Source: JAXDBW01 sp034678405 (GTDB lineage: Bacteria > Patescibacteriota > Patescibacteriia > UBA10025 > JAHIVO01). From it: DNA of 9,782 nucleotides. The notes below the pieces were generated by a model. It made no database searches, was not told the DNA's origin, and saw only the letters and a program-made list of their open reading frames with translations. The position numbers and the translations under genes are program-made. The DNA is taken from contig JAXDBW010000069.1 in the NCBI GenBank assembly GCA_034678405.1, positions 1 to 9,782 on the forward strand, read 5' to 3'. Below are positions 1 through 7,119 of the stretch, piece by piece (position 1 is the stretch's first letter; each line of letters opens with the position of its first letter).

Positions 1-1174
1 TGTTTCCGTTGTCAGCAATATAGAATTCATTTCCGTAGAGTCGCAGAGAAACTGGCTGGTTAAACCCACCAGGCTCTGCACTAGCTGCAGCCGCACCACT
101 CGATACCCAACCATTAGTTATACTGCCGTCTTCTCGGGCCCCTATCCATCCAATCACGTGTCCTTCGGGATCAAATTTCTGCACTCGGTGATTACCCGTC
201 TCTACCACATAAATATTCCCATCAGTATCGATCTGTACCATGTGTGGCTTATAGAAGCCACCGAGTGCGCTTGATTGAGCCGCCACGCCGGTTGTGGCAA
301 ATCCATCGGTAATGGTGTCATCAGGGCGCGCACCAATCCATCCAATGAAGGTGCCCCCGGGAGAGAATTTGTAAACACGGTTGCCGTCGAAATCTGCCAC
401 CCATATATTGTTATCCTTATCTACAACGGCGCTTGGTGGGCCAACAAATGCTAGGTCACCCGACACGCCCCCAAAAAATAAACCAATATACTCAGCATTG
501 GCAGTATACCGCTGGATACGTCCATTTTGATAATCAGCCACCAGCATGTTTCCAGCTGCATCGAAGTCTACGTGATGCGGCATCTTCAGTGCACCCGTTT
601 CGCCACCGCGAACTACTGTCTCGGTCTGATGCCAGCCCGATGGGTTTTGCGTATCGCCGTCCTGCGACAAGCCGAGCCAACCTGCATAACCAAAATCATT
701 TGTGATACGCACAACCCTACCTTCTTTCAGGTCAGATACATACAGATCCCCTTGCTCATCTATGGTGATACCGTACGGTCCGGTAAAGCCGTTGATGATG
801 GTGAGGCTTCCCGGTGGGTAATATGCATCTTGCACGCTCCACCGATAGGTATCTGCATTTCGCAACGACGGGTACTGATCAGCATTGTTCACAAGCGACA
901 CTGCGTGGTTTATATTCTTATTTGTTTGATCGGGGTTTGCATCGGCACCCTCTTCGATTGTTTCGGAGGTTGTGGGCATGGCTACATTGACCGTCCCGCT
1001 AGTTATACTACTATTTCTCATCGAATTCGTGTTAAGAACACTGGAGTTTGTATTTTCCGCCAGACTATTTGCAGACCGCTGTCTGGTCACATTTATTACC
1101 GCTGCTCCAATCACCATAATAGCTATCACAGTAACTATTATGATAATAATTTTTTTACGATGAAGGTCTTCCAT
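1..1174 (-). CDS. Membrane-anchored NHL-repeat (beta-propeller) protein, C-terminus cut by left window edge
   Basis: Reading the - strand from the ATG at 1174-1172 gives 391 residues, still open at the window edge. Residues 1-8 are charged (MEDLHRKK). Residues 9-28 are a strongly hydrophobic segment, so this looks like a signal anchor with the rest outside the membrane. Residues about 30-100 are an Asn/Ser/Thr-rich linker. From about residue 129 there are NHL-type repeats with D-x-x-G-N-x-x-V-A-D and N-R-V-x-K-F cores: about 129-158, 198-236, 245-285, 307-349 and 371 onward. Two blades are separated by near-identical 34-residue inserts. NHL propellers usually bind proteins or ligands; no catalytic role can be assigned. 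An in-frame TAG lies 6 codons upstream and no other start lies between, which supports the ATG. No Shine-Dalgarno sequence is visible. It is transcribed away from the sugar operon, so a functional link to it is only suggestive. Confidence 0.88.
   Translation of the reverse strand, partial: MEDLHRKKIIIIIVTVIAIMVIGAAVINVTRQRSANSLAENTNSSVLNTNSMRNSSITSGTVNVAMPTTSETIEEGADANPDQTNKNINHAVSLVNNADQYPSLRNADTYRWSVQDAYYPPGSLTIINGFTGPYGITIDEQGDLYVSDLKEGRVVRITNDFGYAGWLGLSQDGDTQNPSGWHQTETVVRGGETGALKMPHHVDFDAAGNMLVADYQNGRIQRYTANAEYIGLFFGGVSGDLAFVGPPSAVVDKDNNIWVADFDGNRVYKFSPGGTFIGWIGARPDDTITDGFATTGVAAQSSALGGFYKPHMVQIDTDGNIYVVETGNHRVQKFDPEGHVIGWIGAREDGSITNGWVSSGAAAASAEPGGFNQPVSLRLYGNEFYIADNGN
53..346 (-). repeat. 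Tandem 64-residue blade-plus-insert repeat within the NHL gene
   Basis: The protein segments at residues 277-310 (bases 346-245) and 341-374 (bases 154-53) are both 34 residues long. Both begin IGWIGAR and end GGF-x-x-P, and by hand they are identical at 19 of 34 positions. Their spacing of 64 residues (192 bases) is one propeller blade plus insert. A weaker, older-looking copy starts with GWLG and ends in a proline at residues about 164-199 (bases 685-578). The DNA of the two good copies has diverged between shared patches, so this is an old duplication rather than a recent array. Confidence 0.7.
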
Positions 1175-1202
1175 ACAATACTACAATACGATACATTGAG
1201 AC

Positions 1203-1228
1203 ATAATATTTACTTTAAGTGTAGTCAA
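1203..1228 (-). promoter_or_regulatory. Weak candidate promoter for the NHL gene
   Basis: On the - strand, TTGACT (bases 1228-1223, 5 of 6 to the -35 consensus) is followed by TATTAT (bases 1208-1203, 5 of 6 to the -10 consensus). The spacer is only 14 bases, shorter than the usual 16-18, so the pair may be chance in AT-rich DNA. It sits about 30 bases upstream of the ATG at 1174, a reasonable place. Confidence 0.22.
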
Positions 1229-1272
1229 TTGAAGCTAGTTGAGCAACCATATGAGCAGTATCATCAGAGCGC

Positions 1273-1300
1273 TTGCAAATAATAGAAAAATTAGTATAAT
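1273..1300 (+). promoter_or_regulatory. Candidate sigma-70-type promoter of the sugar operon
   Basis: TTGCAA (1273-1278, 4 of 6 to the -35 consensus) and a perfect TATAAT (1295-1300) are separated by 16 bases. Predicted transcription would start near 1307, giving a leader of about 70 bases before pseB. It is the best promoter-like pair in the 203-base intergenic region and is correctly oriented for an operon with no internal gaps large enough for another obvious promoter. The rest of the intergenic DNA is AT-rich, with only short imperfect inverted repeats. Confidence 0.55.
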
Positions 1301-1377
1301 ATCAACTAGGGTTTTTGGTATTTTGACCAGAAAAATCCTTATTTTAGAACTAACTCCTAGTGAGAAACGACGGAACT

Positions 1378-2376
1378 ATGCTTAGCGGAAAATCAATCCT
1401 CATTACCGGTGGAACCGGGTCATTTGGCAAGAAGTTCACAGAGCGAATCTTCGCCGAATATAAGCCAAAGCGGGTCATTATCTACTCGCGAGATGAATAC
1501 AAACAATACCTCATGCGCAAACAATATGCTCAATACGATGAGTACATGCGCTACTTCATCGGGGATGTACGAGACGGTGAACGTCTTGAGCGAGCCTTAG
1601 ATGGTGTAGACGTTGTCATTCACGCAGCCGCACTCAAGCATGTACCTGCTGCGGAGTACAATCCCATGGAGGCCGTGAAAACTAATATTAATGGGGCACG
1701 CAACGTCATCAATGCATCAATTAACAAGGGCGTAAAAAGTATTGTTGCCCTCTCCACCGACAAGGCAGTCAACCCCATTAACTTGTACGGCGCCACAAAA
1801 CTAGTTTCAGACAAACTATTTGTCTCAGCAAACGCATACGTGGGGGGGAAAGATACCACTTTCAGTGTTGTGCGGTATGGTAATGTAGTTGGCAGTCGTG
1901 GTTCGGTGATACCATTCTTCAAAACACTTATTGATCAAGGCGCTGATGAACTCCCCATCACTGATATGGAAATGACTCGATTTTGGATTACATTAGACCA
2001 GGGGGTTGATCTGGTATTCCGCGCCATCCGTGAGGCAAAAGGTGGTGAAATCTACGTCTCGAAGATCCCATCAGTAAAAATTACTGACCTAGCTAAGGCA
2101 ATGAAGCCAGACGCCATACTCAAAGAGGTGGGTATCCGGGAAGGAGAAAAAGTACATGAAGCTATGATTACCGTTGAGGACTCCCGCACGACATATGACT
2201 ACGGCGATCACTACATCATCTACCCAAACTTCGACTGGTGGATACTTGAAGAACATCTAAAAAAAGGTGGTACCCGTGTCACAGAAGGGTTCCGCTACTC
2301 GTCAGACAAGAATGACCAATGGCTTGATCAGCCAACCATAGCAGATCGTCTCAAAGACATAGATATTGTGTACTAA
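1378..2376 (+). CDS. pseB: UDP-N-acetylglucosamine 4,6-dehydratase (inverting), PseB
   Basis: First enzyme of pseudaminic acid synthesis: it converts UDP-GlcNAc to UDP-2-acetamido-2,6-dideoxy-beta-L-arabino-hexos-4-ulose by 4,6-dehydration with C5 inversion, using bound NADP, in the cytoplasm. The 332-residue protein is the usual PseB/FlaA1 length. It shows an extended short-chain dehydrogenase fold: the nucleotide-binding GGTGSFG at residues 11-17, IGDVRD at 61-66, HAAALKHVP at 82-90, and the catalytic set STDK (Asp128, Lys129) with YGATK (Tyr137, Lys141). These match the Asp-Lys-Tyr residues of H. pylori FlaA1. RYGNVVGSRGSVIPFF at 166-181 is also typical of PseB. The ATG at 1378 gives the family-like start MLSGKSILITGG. 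An in-frame GTG at 1360 would add six residues but is less likely. pseC follows after 12 bases. Confidence 0.95.
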   Translation: MLSGKSILITGGTGSFGKKFTERIFAEYKPKRVIIYSRDEYKQYLMRKQYAQYDEYMRYFIGDVRDGERLERALDGVDVVIHAAALKHVPAAEYNPMEAVKTNINGARNVINASINKGVKSIVALSTDKAVNPINLYGATKLVSDKLFVSANAYVGGKDTTFSVVRYGNVVGSRGSVIPFFKTLIDQGADELPITDMEMTRFWITLDQGVDLVFRAIREAKGGEIYVSKIPSVKITDLAKAMKPDAILKEVGIREGEKVHEAMITVEDSRTTYDYGDHYIIYPNFDWWILEEHLKKGGTRVTEGFRYSSDKNDQWLDQPTIADRLKDIDIVY

Positions 2377-2388
2377 CAGTATACATCC

Positions 2389-3546
2389 ATGGAACGAAGC
2401 TTTTCTTACGGTAAGCAACATATAGACCAAGAGGACATCCAAGCGGTCATTGATGTACTCCAGAGTGACTACCTCACCCAGGGACCACGCATTGACGAAC
2501 TCGAAAAAACAATTTGTGACTATACTGGTGCCCGATACTGTGTAGCCGTAGCAAATGGAACGGCGGCTCTACATCTCGCTGTGGCAGCACTCGAACTACC
2601 TCCCGGATCAGAGGGTATAACTAGCCCAAATACTTTTGTGGCGTCTGCAAACTGCATTGCCTACTGCGGTCATACACCACGATTTGCTGATATTGATACT
2701 CGCACTTATTGTATTGACCCCGACGAAATTGAGAAGCAAATAACTCGCAATACAAAAGTGCTTATCCCCGTTCATTTTGCTGGCCAGCCGGCCAATATGC
2801 CACGTATTAAAGCTATCGCCGATAAGCATGGCCTTCGCGTAATTGAGGATGCGGCTCATGCCATTGGCTCACGGTATGCCGACGGAACCGCAGTTGGATC
2901 AAATACATACGCAGATCTGACAACCTTTTCATTTCATCCAGTCAAAACCGTAACCACCGCTGAGGGCGGTGCTATTACCACAAATGATGATTCGCTGTAT
3001 CAAAAACTGCTTATGCTCCGCACACACGGCATTACCAAGGACCCAACTATACTCACACAAAATCCTGGTCCATGGTATCACGAAATGCATTTGCTCGGGT
3101 ACAACTATCGACTTTCGGATATACACGCCGCTCTGGGCATTAGTCAAATGCGCAAATTAGATGCCTTTACAGCACGCCGTAGAGAGCTTGTTAATAGATA
3201 TAATGCTGGGTTTGCTGATACATCTCACCTAACCACTCCATACGAAGCGCCGGGAGTCCAATCAGTTTTTCACTTGTATGTACTCCATTTTGACTTTGCC
3301 GCGATTAATAAGACTCGAGCTGAAATAATGCAAGAATTGCAGGACGCTGGGATTGGCACTCAAGTACACTACATCCCAGTCCACACTCAGCCCTACTACC
3401 AATCAACCTATGGTACAAAACCAGGTATGTTCCCAAAGGCTGAGACCTATTATGCGGGGGCGCTCAGCATGCCACTATACCCAGACCTTTCAAATGAAGA
3501 CGTTGAGTATATCATTGATACTGTAAAAAAAATAATTAAACAATAG
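2389..3546 (+). CDS. pseC: UDP-4-amino-4,6-dideoxy-N-acetyl-beta-L-altrosamine transaminase, PseC
   Basis: PLP-dependent aminotransferase of the DegT/DnrJ/EryC1 family. It transfers an amino group, normally from glutamate, to C4 of the keto sugar made by PseB. The 385-residue protein has the expected length. The PLP-binding lysine is Lys186 in SFHPVKTVTTAEGGA (181-195), which closely resembles the PseC active-site segment. IEDAAHAIGS (152-161) supplies Asp154 for the pyridine nitrogen. NGTAALHLA (56-64), TSPNTFVASAN (79-89), and YNYRLSDIHAALG near residue 240 are further family landmarks. The start MERSFSYGKQHI fits the short PseC N-terminus. No Shine-Dalgarno sequence is seen in the 12-base gap after pseB. 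A run of 8 A (3525-3532) lies near the 3' end. Confidence 0.94.
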   Translation: MERSFSYGKQHIDQEDIQAVIDVLQSDYLTQGPRIDELEKTICDYTGARYCVAVANGTAALHLAVAALELPPGSEGITSPNTFVASANCIAYCGHTPRFADIDTRTYCIDPDEIEKQITRNTKVLIPVHFAGQPANMPRIKAIADKHGLRVIEDAAHAIGSRYADGTAVGSNTYADLTTFSFHPVKTVTTAEGGAITTNDDSLYQKLLMLRTHGITKDPTILTQNPGPWYHEMHLLGYNYRLSDIHAALGISQMRKLDAFTARRRELVNRYNAGFADTSHLTTPYEAPGVQSVFHLYVLHFDFAAINKTRAEIMQELQDAGIGTQVHYIPVHTQPYYQSTYGTKPGMFPKAETYYAGALSMPLYPDLSNEDVEYIIDTVKKIIKQ

Positions 3547-3554
3547 CTATATTT

Positions 3555-4703
3555 ATGAAATATTGCAGTCGCTGTCTACTCCCAGACACCAAGCCGGACC
3601 TAATCCTTGATACTGAAGATGTTTGTAACGCCTGTCGCAGCTATGAAAAGCGCAAGGAAATAGATTGGGCTGCCCGAAAAAAAGAACTGGTCGAAATACT
3701 TGATCGATATAAATCGAAAAATGGATCTAACTGGGATTGCATAGTGCCAGTCAGTGGTGGAAAAGATAGCACATACCAGGTTGTCCGCATGCTGCAACTC
3801 GGCATGAACCCATTGTGTGTGGTTGCTACCACCTGTCATCCCACAATCATTGGTAAAAAAAATATCGAGAATATCAAAAAACTGGGCGTAGACATGATCG
3901 AATTTTCTCCAAACCCACAGGTACGAGCAAAACTTAATCATGTAGGGCTTATTCAAGTTGGCGATATCTCTTGGCCAGAACACGTTGGCATTTTCACAAT
4001 ACCGGTTAAAGTAGCGGTACAATATCAAATCCCCCTTATCATCTGGGGCGAAAATTCACAGAATGAATATGGCGGCCCAGCCGCTGATAGTGCAAACAAT
4101 ACTCTCACACGACGCTGGCTGGAAGAATTTGGAGGACTACTAGGATTGCGCGTTTCCGATCTTGCTGGTCTCGAAGGTATCCAAGAAAAAGATTTGCTAC
4201 CATATCAATACCCCTCGAATGAAGAATTAGAAAAAGTTGGGGTGACCGGTATTTTTCTCGGCTACTACCTACCATGGGATGGATATTCAAACGCGCTCTT
4301 TTCACAGGCGTTTGGATTCCGCTCATTTGAGACCGTTACCGAAGGTTCGGTAGTCAATTATGAAAACCTCGACAATTACCAGGTCGGCATCCACGAGTAC
4401 TTCAAATATCTGAAGTTTGGTTTTGGTCGCGCCACTGATAATGCCTCGCTGCACATCAGACGTGGCCGTATCTCCCGACAGGATGCCATCGAAATGGTAA
4501 AACGTAATGAGGGTAAATTCCCCAGCTCGTACCTCGGCAAACCGCTGGAAGAAATTTTAGAGTACATCGATATGTCGATGGAAGAGTTTATCAAAACCTG
4601 TGACCGATATACCAACAAAAAAATATTTAAAACCGATGCTCAGGGCAACCTAATAAAAGACCGACACGGTTCCCTGACAAAACTGTATTATCCAGAACCG
4701 TAG
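3555..4703 (+). CDS. pseA: N-acetyl sugar amidotransferase (PseA/WbpG type)
   Basis: An ATP-dependent amidotransferase-like enzyme expected to turn an N-acetyl group into an acetamidino group, using ammonia passed on by the HisH/HisF-like pair downstream. The 382-residue protein shows two CxxC pairs near the N-terminus (Cys4/Cys7 and Cys24/Cys27), probably a zinc site. A PP-loop ATP-pyrophosphatase signature follows, VSGGKDST at 66-73. WGENSQNEYGG (164-174) and GYYLPWDGY (236-244) are further conserved-looking blocks. This family includes C. jejuni PseA (Pse5Ac7Am synthesis) and P. aeruginosa WbpG (amidino groups in O-antigen). Neighbouring pse genes favour the PseA role. Which intermediate it acts on, free or CMP-linked, cannot be read from sequence. 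hisH starts 2 bases after its stop. No Shine-Dalgarno sequence is visible. Confidence 0.88.
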   Translation: MKYCSRCLLPDTKPDLILDTEDVCNACRSYEKRKEIDWAARKKELVEILDRYKSKNGSNWDCIVPVSGGKDSTYQVVRMLQLGMNPLCVVATTCHPTIIGKKNIENIKKLGVDMIEFSPNPQVRAKLNHVGLIQVGDISWPEHVGIFTIPVKVAVQYQIPLIIWGENSQNEYGGPAADSANNTLTRRWLEEFGGLLGLRVSDLAGLEGIQEKDLLPYQYPSNEELEKVGVTGIFLGYYLPWDGYSNALFSQAFGFRSFETVTEGSVVNYENLDNYQVGIHEYFKYLKFGFGRATDNASLHIRRGRISRQDAIEMVKRNEGKFPSSYLGKPLEEILEYIDMSMEEFIKTCDRYTNKKIFKTDAQGNLIKDRHGSLTKLYYPEP

Positions 4704-4705
4704 AT

Positions 4706-5314
4706 ATGGACGCGCTCATCATTGACTACGGCATGAGCAATCTCGGTTCTATTCGTCAGGCTGTCGAAGAGATAGGTGCGGCTGTTCAGGTTACGACCAA
4801 TCCAGCCGACCTCGCGTCTGCTACTCATATTATACTACCTGGTGTAGGGGCATTTGGTGACGCTATGACAAACCTGATCAATGGCGGGTGGGTCGAGCCA
4901 ATCAGAGCAACAATAAAGAATGACATCCCCTTCCTCGGCATCTGTCTTGGACTGCAGCTCCTGGCTGATGATGGCGAAGAGGGCGGCCAGCACCAAGGAC
5001 TCGGGATTATGCCTGGCACGGTAGTCAAATTCTCTCCTCAGAGTGGAGAGCGTATCCCACATATCGGATGGAACGAAGTACAGATTATTAAGCCAAGTCC
5101 CCTATTTGAGCGCGTACCCGACCGCACCGAATTTTATTTTGTGCATAGTTACTACTTCCAGGAACAAGACAACCGGTGGGTAATCGGTCGCACTCCATAC
5201 TGTACTGACTTTGCATCGGTTCTGCAAAAAGGAAATACCTTTGCCACACAGTTCCATCCAGAGAAAAGTCAGGGCGCAGGACTACAGGTACTAAAGAACT
5301 TCCTCAATGTATAA
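4706..5314 (+). CDS. hisH: HisH-like glutamine amidotransferase for sugar amidination
   Basis: Class I glutaminase, 202 residues, the normal HisH length. It should hydrolyse glutamine and feed ammonia to its HisF-like partner. The triad is complete: Cys80 in GICLGLQLL (78-86), and His184 and Glu186 in TQFHPEKSQ (181-189). The N-terminal DYGMSNLGSI (7-16), the PGVGAFGDAM block (45-54), HIGWNEV (119-125) and FVHSYY (145-150) are all HisH-typical. In this setting, with no other histidine genes and with PseA next door, it most likely serves amidination (as in P. aeruginosa hisH2 or the C. jejuni copy beside pseA) rather than histidine synthesis. Its 3' end overlaps the hisF-like gene by 8 bases, which suggests coupled translation of two subunits of one complex. 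Confidence 0.9.
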   Translation: MDALIIDYGMSNLGSIRQAVEEIGAAVQVTTNPADLASATHIILPGVGAFGDAMTNLINGGWVEPIRATIKNDIPFLGICLGLQLLADDGEEGGQHQGLGIMPGTVVKFSPQSGERIPHIGWNEVQIIKPSPLFERVPDRTEFYFVHSYYFQEQDNRWVIGRTPYCTDFASVLQKGNTFATQFHPEKSQGAGLQVLKNFLNV

Positions 5315-6089
5315 CGGACTTAAGACTCGAGTCATTCCCACTCTCCTGTGGAAAGACGTCGGGGTGGTAAAAGGTAAGGGCTTTGATAGCTGGCGTCGAG
5401 TTGGGAGCGTCATTCCCGCGGTGCGCGTGTATAATACCCGCCAAGTAGACGAGCTCATTCTAGTGGATATTGAGGCAAGTAAAAATGGGGACCAGCCTGA
5501 TTTTGAAACGATTAAAGATTTCTCTAACGAGTGCTTTTTTCCATTTACCGTCGGTGGCGGTATTCAATCAACAGAACATATCAAAAAAATGTTGCGTGCC
5601 GGGGCTGATAAAGTATCAATAAACACCGGTGCTGTAAGCAACCCGCAACTCATCTCCGATGGAGCACGTCTTTTTGGAGCCCAATGTATAGTGGTAAGTA
5701 TCGATGTAAAAAAAGTAGGAAATGATTACCACGTTTTTACTCACTCAGGTACAAAGGATTCTGGGAGAACACCTGAAGCCTGGGCTGTTCAGGCTGAATC
5801 ACGCGGCGCAGGTGAAATTCTATTAACCTCAATCCCCCATGATGGCGAAATGAATGGCTATGACATTGACCTTATCAAAAAAGTCTCAGCTGCGGTAACG
5901 ATCCCCGTCATCGCCTCTGGAGGCGCGGGAAATTATGAAGATATGTATCAAGCAATATCCGAAGGTGGCGCGACTGCAGTAGCAGCGGCGAGCATCTTCC
6001 ATTTTACTGAACAGACTCCACTGGAAGCAAAAGAATATCTAGCAGCTAAGGGGATCCCCACTCGTAAACGATTTACGCTTGCAACATGA
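5307..6089 (+). CDS. HisF-like protein, AglZ/HisF2-type acetamidino-modification subunit
   Basis: A TIM-barrel protein of 260 residues, similar in length to HisF (about 253). HisF landmarks are present: VVKG (20-23), FTVGGGI (80-86), ADKVSINTGAV (100-110), SIDVK (131-135), GAGEILLTS (167-175) and IASGGAG (202-208). Against T. maritima HisF as remembered, the N-terminus aligns without gaps and catalytic Asp11 is replaced by Leu14. The other catalytic Asp (Asp130) is kept as Asp133. The loop S-I-D-R-D-G-T becomes S-I-P-H-D-G-E. The ammonia-gate residues Arg5, Glu46, Lys99 and Glu167 correspond to Arg8, Glu49, Lys102 and Glu170, all retained. It therefore looks like an ammonia-channelling HisF that has lost histidine-pathway cyclase chemistry, as expected for a PseA partner. 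It shares an ATGA overlap with pseG. Confidence 0.88.
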   Translation: MYNGLKTRVIPTLLWKDVGVVKGKGFDSWRRVGSVIPAVRVYNTRQVDELILVDIEASKNGDQPDFETIKDFSNECFFPFTVGGGIQSTEHIKKMLRAGADKVSINTGAVSNPQLISDGARLFGAQCIVVSIDVKKVGNDYHVFTHSGTKDSGRTPEAWAVQAESRGAGEILLTSIPHDGEMNGYDIDLIKKVSAAVTIPVIASGGAGNYEDMYQAISEGGATAVAAASIFHFTEQTPLEAKEYLAAKGIPTRKRFTLAT

Positions 6090-7111
6090 AATCTTTTTCT
6101 GCAACAATATTAACGGAAGGTAGTGGCGATAAAGGCTTTGGACATATTACCCGCTGCAGTGCACTCTATGATGCAATACAAACTTCTGGTAACCGGGCCA
6201 CGTTGGTAATTGACGGAACTGACGAAGTTCGATCAGCATTATCCGGACTTCCCGCGACTCTGGGCGATTGGATCCACGATTCAGACTTTCGCGCATCGAT
6301 GCTTTCTGATGCTGATTGTGTAATTATCGATTCATACCATGCCCCTCTGGAGCTTTATCAGGAACTAGTGGACAAGGTGCGACTTGTCATTTGCATAGAC
6401 GACTACGGACGCGTCCCCTATCCTCCACAATCGGTGGTCTTGAAAATGGAATGGCAAGCCAATACTGGACCACACCCAATAAAAGTAGTGCATGGACACA
6501 ACTTACCTGCAACGTGGTATGAGGTGCTTCTCCGGAAAGAATTTACTAACACTCCAACATATGAAGTGCGGCAGCAGATCAGCATTGTGATGGTTAGTTT
6601 TGGAGCCACCGACTTGCGTTCATTCACGCCGCAGGTTGTCACCACGTTAACCGGGCTATATCCCGATTGGCGCATTAATGTGATAATCGGTCCTGGGTTC
6701 CGAAATGAAAATAAGGAAGCAACTATGGACGCTGCCATAGGAAACGGGAATATTAGCATCATAGAAAAAGCAACCGCCTCAGATATGAAGCAATTTATGC
6801 TCAAGTCAGACCTTGCAATCACAGCGGCTGGACAAACTTTGAATGAGCTCGCCCGCATCGGTGTACCTACCATTGCAACAATAGTTGCAGATAATCAAGA
6901 GCTACACGCACAGACCTGGAACAAGCGCGGCTTTATTCAATACATTGATGGGCGGAAAGGTTATTCCAAGACCTTAACGACGGAACTCCACAAAAAAATT
7001 GAAAGTGTAACGCCAAAAAATATCAGAAAAAAAATGAGTGATGCCGGTCAAAAAATTATTGACGGACATGGCGCAATGCGGATCGTACGGCAAATCAAGG
7101 AAACAATATAA
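6086..7111 (+). CDS. pseG: UDP-2,4-diacetamido-2,4,6-trideoxy-beta-L-altropyranose hydrolase, PseG
   Basis: Removes UDP from the diacetamido altrose sugar to give the free sugar used by PseI. It has a GT-B-like fold related to MurG but acts as a hydrolase. The N-terminal GFGHITRC (17-24) carries His20, matching the catalytic His of the G-x-G-H-x-x-R-C signature in PseG. VIIDSYHA (79-86), VICIDDYGR (101-109), VSFGATD (170-176), AAGQTLNELARIGVPTI (247-263) and VADNQ (267-271) fall in the expected order. At 341 residues it is longer than C. jejuni PseG (about 274), and the stretch after IDDYGR lacks the asparagine-rich end I would expect, so it is a divergent member. It sits between the hisF-like and pseH-like genes, with an ATGA overlap at its start. 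The C-terminal 40 residues are Lys-rich and contain an 8-A run (7027-7034). Confidence 0.85.
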   Translation: MKSFSATILTEGSGDKGFGHITRCSALYDAIQTSGNRATLVIDGTDEVRSALSGLPATLGDWIHDSDFRASMLSDADCVIIDSYHAPLELYQELVDKVRLVICIDDYGRVPYPPQSVVLKMEWQANTGPHPIKVVHGHNLPATWYEVLLRKEFTNTPTYEVRQQISIVMVSFGATDLRSFTPQVVTTLTGLYPDWRINVIIGPGFRNENKEATMDAAIGNGNISIIEKATASDMKQFMLKSDLAITAAGQTLNELARIGVPTIATIVADNQELHAQTWNKRGFIQYIDGRKGYSKTLTTELHKKIESVTPKNIRKKMSDAGQKIIDGHGAMRIVRQIKETI

Positions 7112-7119
7112 CAACATCT

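Noticed and set aside
972..1163. A very hydrophobic 63-residue + strand frame resembling a small membrane protein
   Set aside because: It is the antisense of the NHL gene's anchor and linker; the hydrophobicity partly mirrors the AT-rich anchor-coding DNA.
527..1282. A 251-codon + strand open frame
   Set aside because: It lies antisense to the NHL gene, its translation is Cys/His/Ile-rich without domain features, and the - strand reading gives a clear NHL protein.
1305..1361. Inverted repeat ACTAGG/CCTAGT bracketing the operon leader, and a weak hairpin at 1312-1335
   Set aside because: The arms are only 6 bases with a 45-base loop, and the hairpin has a bulge and mostly A-T pairs; both are expected by chance in AT-rich DNA, so no riboswitch or attenuator is claimed.
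3600..4028. A 142-codon - strand frame
   Set aside because: It is a shadow of the PseA-type gene, which has strong PP-loop and CxxC evidence in the sense frame.
4706..6089. Histidine biosynthesis genes hisH and hisF
   Set aside because: No other his genes are present, the HisF-like protein lacks catalytic Asp11, and the pair is flanked by PseA and PseG, so amidination is the better role.
6418..6873. A 151-codon - strand frame
   Set aside because: It is a shadow of pseG, Cys-rich and without recognisable motifs.
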